The position numbers were made by a program, and so were the translations under genes. The notes under the pieces were generated by a model, which saw nothing but the letters and a program-made list of their open reading frames with translations, ran no database searches and was not told the DNA's origin. Below, piece after piece: positions 1-9,600 of a DNA stretch of 64,000 nucleotides (the first letter of the stretch is position 1; the number at the start of each line of letters is the position of its first letter). This DNA is from Polaribacter sejongensis (GTDB lineage: Bacteria > Bacteroidota > Bacteroidia > Flavobacteriales > Flavobacteriaceae): positions 1,929,501 through 1,993,500 of the forward strand of contig NZ_CP150667.1 of NCBI RefSeq assembly GCF_038024065.1, given 5' to 3'.

Positions 1-607
1 CATCTACAGATTTAATATCATTTACATTTAAAGTATTTAAGTTAAAATCTGTACCCACAATAAATCCGTCTATAACATACAGAGGATTATTATTTCCATT
101 GATAGAACTATTACCTCTAATTCTAATTGTAGAACCGGAGCCTGGGTCTCCACTATTAGATGTTACAGAAACTCCTGTTGCTCTACCTTGTAATGCTTGG
201 TCTAATCTTGCAACTGGCTGGTTCTCTAAAACATCTGCCTTTACAGAAGAAACAGAAGAAACTAAATCTTTCTTTGTAGTAGAACCATATCCTATTATTA
301 CTATTTCATTTAATTGTTGCGCATCTTCTTTTAAGACAATATCTATTACGTTTTGACCCGCAACCACAACTTCTTGATTTACAAAACCTACAAATGAGAA
401 TTGTAAAATTTCACCTTTAGAAACTTTAATAGAATACTTTCCTTCAAAATCGGAATTTGTACCTCTATCTGTCCCTTTTACCAAGATATTAACTCCTGGA
501 AGAGTTAAACTTGTTTCGTCTGATATTGTACCTGTAATTGTTGTTTGAGCCGTTAAAGACATAAAACTACAAAACAGAAACAACAAAGCACTTAGTTTTA
601 ATTTCAT
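1..607 (-). CDS. SusC/RagA-family TonB-dependent receptor, N-terminal part (cut by window edge)
   Basis: The first 202 codons of an outer-membrane SusC-like receptor are present; the rest lies beyond base 1. Visible in order are a signal peptide of about 21 residues ending SLTAQ, a CarboxypepD_reg-like beta-sandwich of about 75 residues (TGTISD, then DFEGKYSIKV), the NEIVIIGYG TonB-box-like stretch, and the start of the plug domain (LDQALQGRATGVSV, RIRGNSSINGNNNPLYVIDG). This domain order is diagnostic for SusC proteins, which import glycan fragments together with a SusD lipoprotein. The ATG is at 607. It is probably the second receptor of the sulfatase PUL, separated from it by a terminator-like hairpin and about 500 bp, so it may have its own promoter. 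Confidence 0.93.
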   Translation of the reverse strand, partial: MKLKLSALLFLFCSFMSLTAQTTITGTISDETSLTLPGVNILVKGTDRGTNSDFEGKYSIKVSKGEILQFSFVGFVNQEVVVAGQNVIDIVLKEDAQQLNEIVIIGYGSTTKKDLVSSVSSVKADVLENQPVARLDQALQGRATGVSVTSNSGDPGSGSTIRIRGNSSINGNNNPLYVIDGFIVGTDFNLNTLNVNDIKSVD

Positions 608-661
608 TGATTTAATAATTAGTTTATAATTTGGTTTTACCATTACAACGAACGGTTACTT

Positions 662-669
662 CAAACCTA
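662..669 (-). promoter_or_regulatory. Promoter -7 box for the second susC
   Basis: Read on the minus strand this is TAGGTTTG, an exact match to the Bacteroidota -7 consensus TAnnTTTG, placed about 55 bp upstream of the ATG at 607. No good TTG -33 element is seen at the usual 17-23 bp spacing; the nearest TTTTTG is 25 bp away. A start there would give a leader of roughly 45-50 nt. Confidence 0.4.
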
Positions 670-1027
670 TTAATTATTTAAATTCAGAAATTCTCAAAAA
701 CAGGGTAGTATTGTTGCAATTACCCAACAATTAACATAAAGTTCTAAATAATTAGTAATTTAAGTTTATAAAAAAGATGATATTACTAAAATTAGTATTA
801 CTTTATAGAAGCCCTTTTACCCATAGATAATACTTAAAAAGCACGCATTACTAATAATAATTGAAAAAAACATAGTGCTTATTTTTACTAAAAAAAAAAA
901 GAGAAGTAATCGATAGGGTATTAAAACTTATAATATGTAGTTTTCTATTAAGATAGAATGTAGAAATTTATATTCATTTTATTTAACAAGAATACGTTTT
1001 TAATAAAAAAAATATTAATAAAATATA

Positions 1028-1070
1028 TTGCCCTATATTTTTCCGTAAAGCACGAAATAATATAGGGCAA
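1028..1070 (-). terminator. Hairpin terminator after the sulfatase/racemase operon
   Basis: Perfect 12-bp inverted repeat (TTGCCCTATATT / AATATAGGGCAA) with a 19-nt loop, 38 bp beyond the racemase stop. In minus-strand transcription it is followed by a T-rich run, so it probably ends the susC-susD-sulfatase-racemase transcript. Confidence 0.65.
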
Positions 1071-1108
1071 ATTATAGAAACCAAAATTGTATTACAATTT
1101 AAAAGGCA

Positions 1109-1933
1109 TTAATTACCTAAAATAAAATCTACGGCAGCCATAGAATGAATTTCTGTTGTATCAAAAATTGGAATTTCTAAATCTTCATCAAAAATCATTA
1201 AAGGAAATTCTGTACAACCTAAAACAACTCCTTCTGCGCCTCTATCTACCAAACCTTTAATAACATTAAGCACATAGGTTTTAGAAGCAGGCTTAACCAC
1301 GCCATACGTAAGTTCTTCTTCAATAATTCTTTGCAACTCAATAAGTACTTCCTTTTCTTCTGGCACTAAAACATTTATTCCGTTATCAGCGATTCTTTTG
1401 GTTATAAAATCACCTTCCATTGTATAAATTGTACCTAAAAAACCAACACTCTTCACTTCTTTTTTTAGAATAGCTTTTGCCGTAGCATCACCAATATGAA
1501 TAATAGGAAAATCTAATTGACTTTGGACAATATCAAATACTTTATGGGGTGTATTTGCACAAAACATTACAGCCTCTGCTCCTCCTTTACGTAAACTTAA
1601 TGCACCATCAGTTAACATTCCTGCAATCGAATCCCATTTATCTATTTTCTGAAATCTATGAATTTCTGCTTGATTTAAGGTATAAACTAATAAGGGCGGA
1701 TTTGTATTATTGCCATAATAATCATTAATAGATTGATTAATTGCAGCATAATACTCTACTGTTGAGTGCCACGACGTACCACCTAAAAGCCCAAGTGTAT
1801 TCATATCTTTAACTGTTGTTTTTTTTTGATTTAATTGAAAACTACTGTCTACTAATTTTTGTTTGTTATTATCTTTTGAATTACCGCATGAAAGATGCAT
1901 TATAATCATAAAACAATATAGAAAATTTTTCAT
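1109..1933 (-). CDS. Aspartate/glutamate racemase-family protein with a lipoprotein-like leader
   Basis: 274 aa. Residues from about 44 on form a typical Asp/Glu/hydantoin racemase-superfamily enzyme: TLGLLGGTSWHSTVEYY at the start, then two cysteines in family positions (C125 in VMFCANTPH and C240 in VVLGCTEFPLM), expected to be the acid/base pair of a cofactor-independent amino-acid racemase. Family members normally begin near the internal Met44 (ATG at 1804) and are cytosolic. Here an extra N-terminus has a short hydrophobic stretch ending HLSCGNSKDNN, which resembles a Bacteroidota lipoprotein signal with an imperfect lipobox. The upstream ATG lies 10 bp from the preceding sulfatase stop, which favours it. 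The substrate cannot be read from the sequence. It is the last gene of the PUL operon. Confidence 0.85.
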   Translation of the reverse strand: MKNFLYCFMIIMHLSCGNSKDNNKQKLVDSSFQLNQKKTTVKDMNTLGLLGGTSWHSTVEYYAAINQSINDYYGNNTNPPLLVYTLNQAEIHRFQKIDKWDSIAGMLTDGALSLRKGGAEAVMFCANTPHKVFDIVQSQLDFPIIHIGDATAKAILKKEVKSVGFLGTIYTMEGDFITKRIADNGINVLVPEEKEVLIELQRIIEEELTYGVVKPASKTYVLNVIKGLVDRGAEGVVLGCTEFPLMIFDEDLEIPIFDTTEIHSMAAVDFILGN

Positions 1934-1943
1934 ATTTGATTTG

Positions 1944-3506
1944 TTATAAAATAAAACCTTTGGTTAATGATTTTGATAACCCCAATATTAACTCTTTATT
2001 TTCTGGAACATCAGCTATATTACTATTTTCTTGCGGATCTGTTTTATGATCAAAAAGTTCTCTGGTTATAAAGTCTCCTTTTGTTTTTTGTTTTGGATTC
2101 CACTTATACCACTCTACATAACGATATCGTTCTGTTCTTACAGTATACCCCATTCGTTCTGTTTTTCTATCTTCTTTAGATCCGTATCTACCTAATAAAA
2201 ATTGACTATAAGCGGCTTCTTTTACGATAGTCTTCGAGTTTTCTAAAATTGGTTTTAAACTTTCACCTTGTAAATATTTTGGTATTTCAAACCCCGTCAT
2301 GTCACAAAGAGTAGGATAAACATCTACAAACTCAGTTAATGATTGCGTCATTTCTCCTTTGCTTTTTACGCCTTTACCACTTATTATTAAAGGTGCTCTA
2401 GTATCAATTTCGTAATTAGTTTGTTTTGCCCAACCATTATGTTCTCCTAACTTCCATCCATGATCTCCCCATAAAACAACAATCGTATTTTCTGCCAATC
2501 CAGATTTCTCAAGTTCATCCATTAAACGACCAATTTGAGCATCAACATAAGTTACACAAGCATAATAAGCATGTATTAGTTCCCTTTGTTCTGCTTCGGA
2601 TAATGAGCCTTCCGCTGGTTTTGGTAAATCGTGTTTATCTGCATAACCTCTAAGTTCCGCATCGCCATGCATAGCAAATTCCGGGCTATTTTTAGGAGGG
2701 AATTGATTTTTAGCTAACGGAATATCTTCCGAATTATACATATCCCAATATTTTTTTGGAGCTGTAAAAGGCAAATGCGGTTTATAAAAACCTACAGATA
2801 AAAAGAAAGGTTTATCTGTTTTTTTTAGCTCACGCATCTTTTTTATTGCCATGGTAGTTTGCGCACCATCGTAATAATCATCATCACCTACATCTGCCAT
2901 TTCAATAGATTTGGCTTTCGTATAAATAAACCCGTATTTATCAAATTTATGCTTTCCTTTTTTTACAAGTTTAAGTTCTTTTTCTTTTTGAATTATTAAG
3001 TTATCTTGATTGACATAAACCGCATCTGGATCGAAAGGAAAACCATCCACATGCAAATACTCATTCCAAGCAATAGAATCTTGCAATGTATTATGAAACG
3101 TTTTTCCTAAACCAACAGTATGATAGCCGTTATTCTTAAAAAATTGTGGTAAAGAAACGATATCAGGCATCGCATCTCTAAAATGTGTTTTTAAATCCCA
3201 AATTTGTGTAGAATCTGGTCTTAAACCCGTTAATAAACTAGTTCTAGAAGCTGTACAAACAGCTTGTTGGCAATATGCACGATTAAAAACCATACCATTA
3301 CTAGCCAATTTATCTATGTTGGGAGATTTTACAACTACATTACCATAAGCCCCCAAATCTGTTCTAAGATCATCTACTGGAATAAAAAGAATATTTGGTC
3401 TACTTTGCTTTTTAACCTCAGCCTTCTTTTCAACTGTATTTTGGCACGAACTTAAAACAAGTACTGCTAAAATAAATAACGAAATTTGTAATTTAATTTT
3501 TACCAT
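1944..3506 (-). CDS. S1-type sulfatase, iduronate-2-sulfatase-like lipoprotein
   Basis: 520 aa. A lipoprotein signal ends LSSC (C21). An alkaline-phosphatase-fold sulfatase follows: metal-binding NILFIPVDDLRTD at about 39-51, the formylglycine signature C84-T-A-S-R-T-S-L-L-T-G, substrate-side KPHLPF, and the later metal motif WGDHGWKLGEHNGW. Overall layout resembles iduronate-2-sulfatase (SulfAtlas S1_7-like), which removes 2-O-sulfate from uronates or related sugars; the real substrate is unknown. The signature has Ala where Pro is commonest, an accepted variant. It lies 3 bp after the neighbouring sulfatase, clearly a tandem paralogue, and must be activated by conversion of C84 to formylglycine, probably by the enzyme at 13016-14110. 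Confidence 0.93.
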   Translation of the reverse strand: MVKIKLQISLFILAVLVLSSCQNTVEKKAEVKKQSRPNILFIPVDDLRTDLGAYGNVVVKSPNIDKLASNGMVFNRAYCQQAVCTASRTSLLTGLRPDSTQIWDLKTHFRDAMPDIVSLPQFFKNNGYHTVGLGKTFHNTLQDSIAWNEYLHVDGFPFDPDAVYVNQDNLIIQKEKELKLVKKGKHKFDKYGFIYTKAKSIEMADVGDDDYYDGAQTTMAIKKMRELKKTDKPFFLSVGFYKPHLPFTAPKKYWDMYNSEDIPLAKNQFPPKNSPEFAMHGDAELRGYADKHDLPKPAEGSLSEAEQRELIHAYYACVTYVDAQIGRLMDELEKSGLAENTIVVLWGDHGWKLGEHNGWAKQTNYEIDTRAPLIISGKGVKSKGEMTQSLTEFVDVYPTLCDMTGFEIPKYLQGESLKPILENSKTIVKEAAYSQFLLGRYGSKEDRKTERMGYTVRTERYRYVEWYKWNPKQKTKGDFITRELFDHKTDPQENSNIADVPENKELILGLSKSLTKGFIL

Positions 3507-3509
3507 AAT

Positions 3510-5093
3510 TTAATTTATATTTTTAGGCAAAGCCCCTTTCCATCCTTTTGATAATTGAACAGATAAACTTTTTATTATTTCAGTTTTATCAGAAATTCCT
3601 GCAACATTTTCTGTTTCGTTAGGATCTACAAAATGGTCATACAATTCTGTAGCTGCAAAAGCTCCTTTTTCTTTTTTTACATTATCCCAATGATACCACT
3701 CTATATAATGGTATTGTTTTGTTTGCATTGAATACCCCATATATTCTTGCCCATCTTTAGATACTCTTGGTCTTCTTCTAAACTGAGTAAAAACAGCATC
3801 TTTCCATTCTAAATCCGGATTTTCAAAAACAGGAACTAAACTTGTTCCTTGTAAATAATCTGCCTTATCAACACCTGTTAAATCACATAATGTTGGAAAT
3901 ATATCTACTAATTCCGAAAGAGCCTTTATCTGTTTTCCTTCTTGTTGATTTGCTCCTTTTATAATTAAGGGCACATGTGTATCTATATAAAAGTTCGTCA
4001 TTTTACCCCAACCGTTATGATCTCCTAATTTCCAACCATGATCTCCCCAAAGAACAATTACTGTATTTTCATACAAACCACGTTCTTTTAATCCTGCTAC
4101 CAATTTACCTACACAAGCATCCACAAAACTTACACTTGCATAATACCCCCTTTTTAAAGAATCTGCATATTTTTCTGGTAAAGGTTCATCTTCTGGACGA
4201 CCAATTTTGGTTGGGTTTGTATATGCTCGTAATTCGTAATTTGCATTTGCAGACATTACTGGTGCATTTTTTGGTAACTTCGGATTTGCTGCAGGAGAAA
4301 CTGATCCGGCTGGATATAGATCCCAATATTTTTTTGGAGCTACAAATGGTAAATGTGGCCTATAAAAACCTAGGCCTAAGAAAAATGGTTCTTTTTTATA
4401 TTTAATTCTATCTAGGGTTTTTAAAGCCAATGTTGTTTGCATTGCATCATAGTATAAAGAGTCTGGTTCATCAGCTAACTCTATAGCCGGTCCACGATTC
4501 CAACCATCACCATATAAGTTTTTCCCTTTTTTCTTGGCTACATAAATCTTTCTTTTTGCAATTTGATCTTTCTTTGATGCTTCTGTATAATAATATGTTT
4601 CAGCATCTCTCTTCACATATTCTTTAGTATTATATGGATAAGGTCTAAGATCTGGCTCATCCCAAGAAATAGAATCTGGCATATAATTATGAAAAATTTT
4701 ACCAATATTTACGGTATAATATCCTGCTTTATTAAAATATTGAGGCATTGTTACTGCATCAGGGTTTATCTCTCTAAACTTATCCCCCAAGTGCCAAACT
4801 CTTGTAGAATCTGGTCTGTAACCTAACATTGTACTTGCTCTTGAAGGTGCGCAAACTGCTGATTGAGAATGAGTGTTTAGCATTACCATAGAATTGGCTG
4901 ATAACGCATCTATATTTGGTGTCTTTATTTCTTTATTTCCATAAGAACCAAGATCAGCTCTTAAATCGTCTATGGACAAAAAAATGATATTTGGTTTTTG
5001 TACTGTTTTTTGATCTTTTTGGGGATCACTTTTCTGTGAACAAGAAGTAAAAAACACCAAAAGCACTGGTATAAATAGTTTTAAAATTTTCAT
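3510..5093 (-). CDS. S1-type sulfatase, iduronate-2-sulfatase-like lipoprotein (paralogue)
   Basis: 527 aa from the ATG at 5093; an in-frame TTG one codon earlier is less likely. The lipoprotein leader ends FFTSC. The metal site is NIIFLSIDDLRADLGSYG. The formylglycine motif is C-A-P-S-R at about residues 81-85, followed by ASTMLGYR instead of the usual xSLLTGxR, a deviation in the downstream half of the signature. Other motifs (YRPHLPF, WGDHGWKLGDHNGW) match the neighbouring sulfatase. It is the first gene after susD, separated by a 136-bp gap with a strong hairpin. It probably desulfates the glycan imported by the SusC/D pair; the exact linkage is unknown. Confidence 0.93.
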   Translation of the reverse strand: MKILKLFIPVLLVFFTSCSQKSDPQKDQKTVQKPNIIFLSIDDLRADLGSYGNKEIKTPNIDALSANSMVMLNTHSQSAVCAPSRASTMLGYRPDSTRVWHLGDKFREINPDAVTMPQYFNKAGYYTVNIGKIFHNYMPDSISWDEPDLRPYPYNTKEYVKRDAETYYYTEASKKDQIAKRKIYVAKKKGKNLYGDGWNRGPAIELADEPDSLYYDAMQTTLALKTLDRIKYKKEPFFLGLGFYRPHLPFVAPKKYWDLYPAGSVSPAANPKLPKNAPVMSANANYELRAYTNPTKIGRPEDEPLPEKYADSLKRGYYASVSFVDACVGKLVAGLKERGLYENTVIVLWGDHGWKLGDHNGWGKMTNFYIDTHVPLIIKGANQQEGKQIKALSELVDIFPTLCDLTGVDKADYLQGTSLVPVFENPDLEWKDAVFTQFRRRPRVSKDGQEYMGYSMQTKQYHYIEWYHWDNVKKEKGAFAATELYDHFVDPNETENVAGISDKTEIIKSLSVQLSKGWKGALPKNIN

Positions 5094-5138
5094 CAATTAT
5101 TATGTATTATTTTTTTTAATATTCTACTGATAGATAGT

Positions 5139-5197
5139 TAAGCTAGTATTTTAAATATTATTTTTCGCTAAAGACAATAGTTTAAAAATACTAGCTT
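5139..5197 (-). promoter_or_regulatory. Intra-operon hairpin between susD and the sulfatase genes
   Basis: TAAGCTAGTATTTTAAA pairs with TTTAAAAATACTAGCTTA, about 17 bp with a one-base bulge and a loop of roughly 25 nt. It sits right after the susD stop on the minus strand and lacks a long T-run. It could be a partial terminator or a 3' stabiliser of susCD mRNA, giving more transporter than sulfatase. This role is inferred from position. Confidence 0.5.
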
Positions 5198-5229
5198 ATT
5201 ACCAATAAAAAGAGGATAATTAATAATCC

Positions 5230-6669
5230 TTATTTTTCATACCACATAGGATCCTCAATAGTTACTCCTGTAGGTATATTTATATTTGCTGCAGATTCAT
5301 CTCTAGGATATGTATATCTTCTAATAAAATCTGTTGCGCTAGAATTAGTAGGGATAGTAAAGTCTACAGACTTTGTTCGTTTCCATTGGTTCCATGCTTC
5401 TATTCCATTACCAAATAATGAAATATAATGTTGATCATTAACGTAATCTAAAGCCTCTTCTTTTGTTAAAGTAGACAAGTCGGGAAAACTAGCTAAATAA
5501 GTATCCTTATCTGTTTGTAGAATCTCTCCTGTCGATCCATCATAATAACCTAAAGCAAGTGTAATACCTTCTAAGAACCATGTATTAGCCTGCGACAAAC
5601 CACCAGATACATAGCCGTTAGCAGCAGCATCGGCTAATAAGAACTTAGTTTCCGAAGCTGTAAAATACCTATCAGGTGAGTCTGCTTTAACCATATTATC
5701 TGTATTTATTTTTGAAACAGACGCAACACCAGTATTACCTTGATAGATACCAGCATAAATATTATTTCTATTCAGCTCAAAATAGGTTGCTCTTCTTGGG
5801 TCATTTAAAGCATTCATAAGATCTACAAGAGGTCTTCCTGCATACCAACTTTTATTTACTCCTGCCCAATTAGTTGTTAAAAATCTATACAAATGATTTT
5901 CATTACCAATTTCATTACTATATATTAAATTTGCTTCTTGCTCGTTGGTTAGTATTAACGGGCTATTTACTAAAGCCTGAAGTTCACTAGAAACTTCTTG
6001 AGGTTTTACATTAGCCATAAACATGAGCATTTTAAATTTTAAAGAATATGCCCAACGAATCCATGCTTCTTTATCACCTTCAAAAATTAAATCGGTAACG
6101 ATATCAGAATCTACATCTTGTTCTAAAATTGCAATAGCCTCATCCATTAAATCTATAACCCCTTCCATTACAACTTCCTGAGAATCAAATTCAGGATATG
6201 GATATTCTGCTGGATTTCCACCTTGAGTAAATGGAACTTCTCCCCATATTTGGGTTAAATTAGAATAAATAAAGCCTTCTAATATTTTTGCTTGCGCAAT
6301 AATATACACATTCTTTGGATTATCTCTTTCGACTAATAATTCTACTAAAGATAGATTTTTTATACAGGTTGTGTACCAAATTGTCCATGCATTATTTAAA
6401 GAAGCAGTACCAAGTGTATATCTACTTCTGCTTAACCATGTACCAGAACTACCAGCCCATTGTTGCGCGTGCATATTAGAACCTGCCAATTCAATAACTC
6501 TTTGCGAAGACATATTAGCTATTACTTCTGGAAACAAAAGAGAAGGTGTAACCGATGTTGCAGCTAAAGGATCTTCATTAATATCTGTTATACCATCGCA
6601 TCCGCTTAAACAGAAGACAACAAAGGATAGTAAAAACAAATACGTGGGTTTTATAATTATTTTTTTCAT
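5230..6669 (-). CDS. SusD/RagB-family glycan-binding lipoprotein (SusD-like_2 type)
   Basis: 479 aa. Lipoprotein signal ending CLSGC, then the family start DGITDINEDPLAATSVTPSL, as in the SusD-like_2 branch (roughly 450-550 aa). These proteins are alpha-helical TPR-like lids on the SusC barrel that capture oligosaccharides at the cell surface. The C-terminal ADAAANGYVSGG and the LEGITLALGYY helix are typical. It starts 11 bp after the susC stop, the standard pair. The glycan is probably sulfated, given the downstream sulfatases. Confidence 0.94.
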   Translation of the reverse strand: MKKIIIKPTYLFLLSFVVFCLSGCDGITDINEDPLAATSVTPSLLFPEVIANMSSQRVIELAGSNMHAQQWAGSSGTWLSRSRYTLGTASLNNAWTIWYTTCIKNLSLVELLVERDNPKNVYIIAQAKILEGFIYSNLTQIWGEVPFTQGGNPAEYPYPEFDSQEVVMEGVIDLMDEAIAILEQDVDSDIVTDLIFEGDKEAWIRWAYSLKFKMLMFMANVKPQEVSSELQALVNSPLILTNEQEANLIYSNEIGNENHLYRFLTTNWAGVNKSWYAGRPLVDLMNALNDPRRATYFELNRNNIYAGIYQGNTGVASVSKINTDNMVKADSPDRYFTASETKFLLADAAANGYVSGGLSQANTWFLEGITLALGYYDGSTGEILQTDKDTYLASFPDLSTLTKEEALDYVNDQHYISLFGNGIEAWNQWKRTKSVDFTIPTNSSATDFIRRYTYPRDESAANINIPTGVTIEDPMWYEK

Positions 6670-6680
6670 CTTTTTTATTT

Positions 6681-9600
6681 TTAAAATTTAACTTTAACAC
6701 TTAAACCAATACTACTTGTAGAAGGTAAACCATTGTATTCAATACCTCCTCCATTACTACTAGATCCAAATAAATTAGTTTCTGGATCTATATGTGGTAT
6801 ACTTGTATTAAAAATAGCTAGATTCCTTCCTTGTAAACTCAACGATAAGGCTGTAAAAGGTATATTTTGAAGTTGTTTTTTATTAAATGAATAAGACAAA
6901 CCTAACTCTCTCCATTTTATATAAGTCGCATCAAAGGTGTTACTTTCATGAATCGTAGAGGATGAATAACTATTCCAATACTGTTGTACACTTGGAATTG
7001 CTATGGTGTTTTCAGAATAAGTTCCATCACCATTATCTACAAAGGTATTAGGATCTACAAAAAGCGTTTCTCTATCTGTAGCTGTTTCGGCAGCTAAACC
7101 ACTTGTTCTAAGTGTTCCTACCGTTTGTGAATATAAAATACCACCTTGTTTCCAATCAAATGTTGTTGATAATCTCCAGCCTTTATAACTAAATACAGAA
7201 GTAAGTCCCATTGTAAAATCTGGTGTTATATTTCCTAAACGACCATTATCTCCTTCAAATCGCAGACCATTACTATTTACTAATATTTGATCTTCTATCG
7301 TGTTACCATCACCATCTACTGCCCTTGCAAATCTATTACCATAAAGACCTATCGATTTACCTTCTTCTGCAGCTACTACTAAGCCACCAAAAGAAGAAGC
7401 TAAAGTATATTGTTCTAAATCTCCTAAATCCTCAATAATGGTTTCATTGGTTGAAAAATTAGCATCTAAATTCCATTTAAACTTTTCTGAACGAATTACT
7501 TTTAGTCCTAATTCTAACTCAAAACCTGTATTAGATATTTCTCCTAAATTAGTCCAAGCTGTACTATAACCAGTGGAAGCAGGTGTAGATAGCGGTATAA
7601 TTTGATCGGTAGTAGTGTTTTTATAATAAGTAGCATCTATTTTAATTCTGTTTTTAAAAAAACCTAATTCAACACCAATTTCTTTGTTTAATTGATTTTC
7701 TGGTTTTAAATCTGCATTTGGTAAAGAATTTGGTCCAGAATACGCAATTTGACCATTAAATGGAAATGTACCTGCAGTATTAAATTGTCCGTAATAAGAA
7801 GTTTGTGGGTAATACAAATAATCTAATTGATATGGCGTTGTATCACCTCCAACATTTGCCCAATTTGTTCTTAATTTACCATAACTTAAAATACTTTTAT
7901 CAATATTAAAAGCATCGCTAAAAACAAAACTTAAAGCTACAGATGGGTAAAAATAACTATTTCCATTTACAGGTAAGGTAGAAGACCAATCGTTTCGAGC
8001 AGTAGCATTTAAAGTAAGCCATTTTTTATATGTCATTGTAAAATCTCCAAAAGCTCCAAAAATTTGTTTTAAAGAATAATTCTTTGTTGGGCTATTTGAC
8101 GCTACGTTACCAGGGCTAAAAAGTTCTGGTATAGAAAGTGATGTACCAAGATTACCATTTTGCTCATATTCTCTTTCGTTCCATTGCACACCAGCCATTA
8201 AGGTAACATCAAAATTTCCAAAAGAATTATCATAAGTTGCCAAATAATCTAAAGTTAATTGTTTTCTACTGATGTAATTATCTTTATAATTACCATCAAG
8301 ATACCCCAAAGTACCAACGTGATTACTTCTAAAATGCTTTGTATTGTAAGAATCATAACCTACTCTACCTAACATTGTAAGATGTTCTACAGGATTATAA
8401 TCAAAGCTTACATTTCCAAAAAAACGTTCTGTATCACTGGTTCTATGGTTTTCATTAACTATCCAATATGGATTATTAGTATCCTCATCAATAGGAGACA
8501 ATTGTGTAATTCCATCATCAGCAATCCAAGGCTTTAAAACTTCAATATTAGTAATTCTTGGTAACCTATTTATTATACTAGTTAATACATTAGGGTCGTT
8601 TGCTCCTTTTGACACAGCTCCTTCAATACCTGTATTAATATAATTAATACTAAATCTAGATTTTAATTTATTAGAAAGTTGAGAACCAGAATTAAGCCCT
8701 AAATTTAATTTATTAAGCAATGAACCAGGCAATATACCTTTAACTGAAGTATGAGAACTACTAAGACGATAATCATTCTTTCCATCGTTAGAAGCTCCTG
8801 AAACAGCAAAATTATGAGAAACGGTTGAACCTAGGTTATAAAAATCTTTTTGAATATCTGGGTTCGCTTGAAAAGTTTGTGCATTCCCTGCCAAGTCGGT
8901 ATATGCCGTACCACTAGAAATAGCAGGTCCCCAACCTTTAGAAGCAGATTGTACAGTATCACCATCATCTTCATTATAAATACCTTGGTTTCCGGGTCCA
9001 TACGTGTTTTGAAAATCTGGAAGCAAAAGAGGTGAATCAAACCTAATGGTTGAACTGTAAGTAATAGTTGCTTTTCCATCCCCTTTTCCTTTTTTAGTAG
9101 TTACAACGATAACACCATTTGAAGCTCTTGATCCATACAACGCTGCTGCAGAAGCACCTTTTAAAACCGTTAAACTCTCTATATCGTCCGGATTAATATC
9201 CTGAGCTCTATTTCCATAATCTATAGACCCTGTTGTTCTAGAATCTGAAAAGTCATTAGCATCAGATATAGGTACACCGTCAACTACCCACAATGGCTGA
9301 TTATTTCCACTTATTCGAGTAAGTCCTCTAATCGTAATTTTTGTAGAAGAACCTACACCTCCACCTTGACCAGTAATTTGAACTCCAGATATTTTTCCTT
9401 GTAATGCTTGAACAACATCGGTTTCTCTTGCCTCTTCAAAATCGGCAGATTTTACAGTACTTACTGCATAACCTAATGTTTTTTCAGCACGTTCAATCCC
9501 CATTGCTGTCACTACAATTTCATCCAAAGACTCTTCATCTTCTTGCATAATTACATTAATTAATGAAGAATTTTGAATCAACTTTTTTTCTGACTTCATT

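Larger units (their letters stand above)
608..1108. other. Intergenic region between the racemase gene and the second susC
   Basis: About 500 bp without a convincing gene. It holds a hairpin terminator near its right end and, close to the susC start, an exact Bacteroidota -7 box on the minus strand. Between them is AT-rich DNA. Short inverted repeats at about 705-735 (TTGTTG/CAACAA and GGGTA/TACCC) lie upstream of the -7 box and could bind a regulator; that is a guess. Confidence 0.5.

Noticed and set aside
3977..4405. 142-codon plus-strand reading opposite a sulfatase gene
   Set aside because: Leu/His-rich translation with no domain; it is the complement of a well-supported sulfatase gene.
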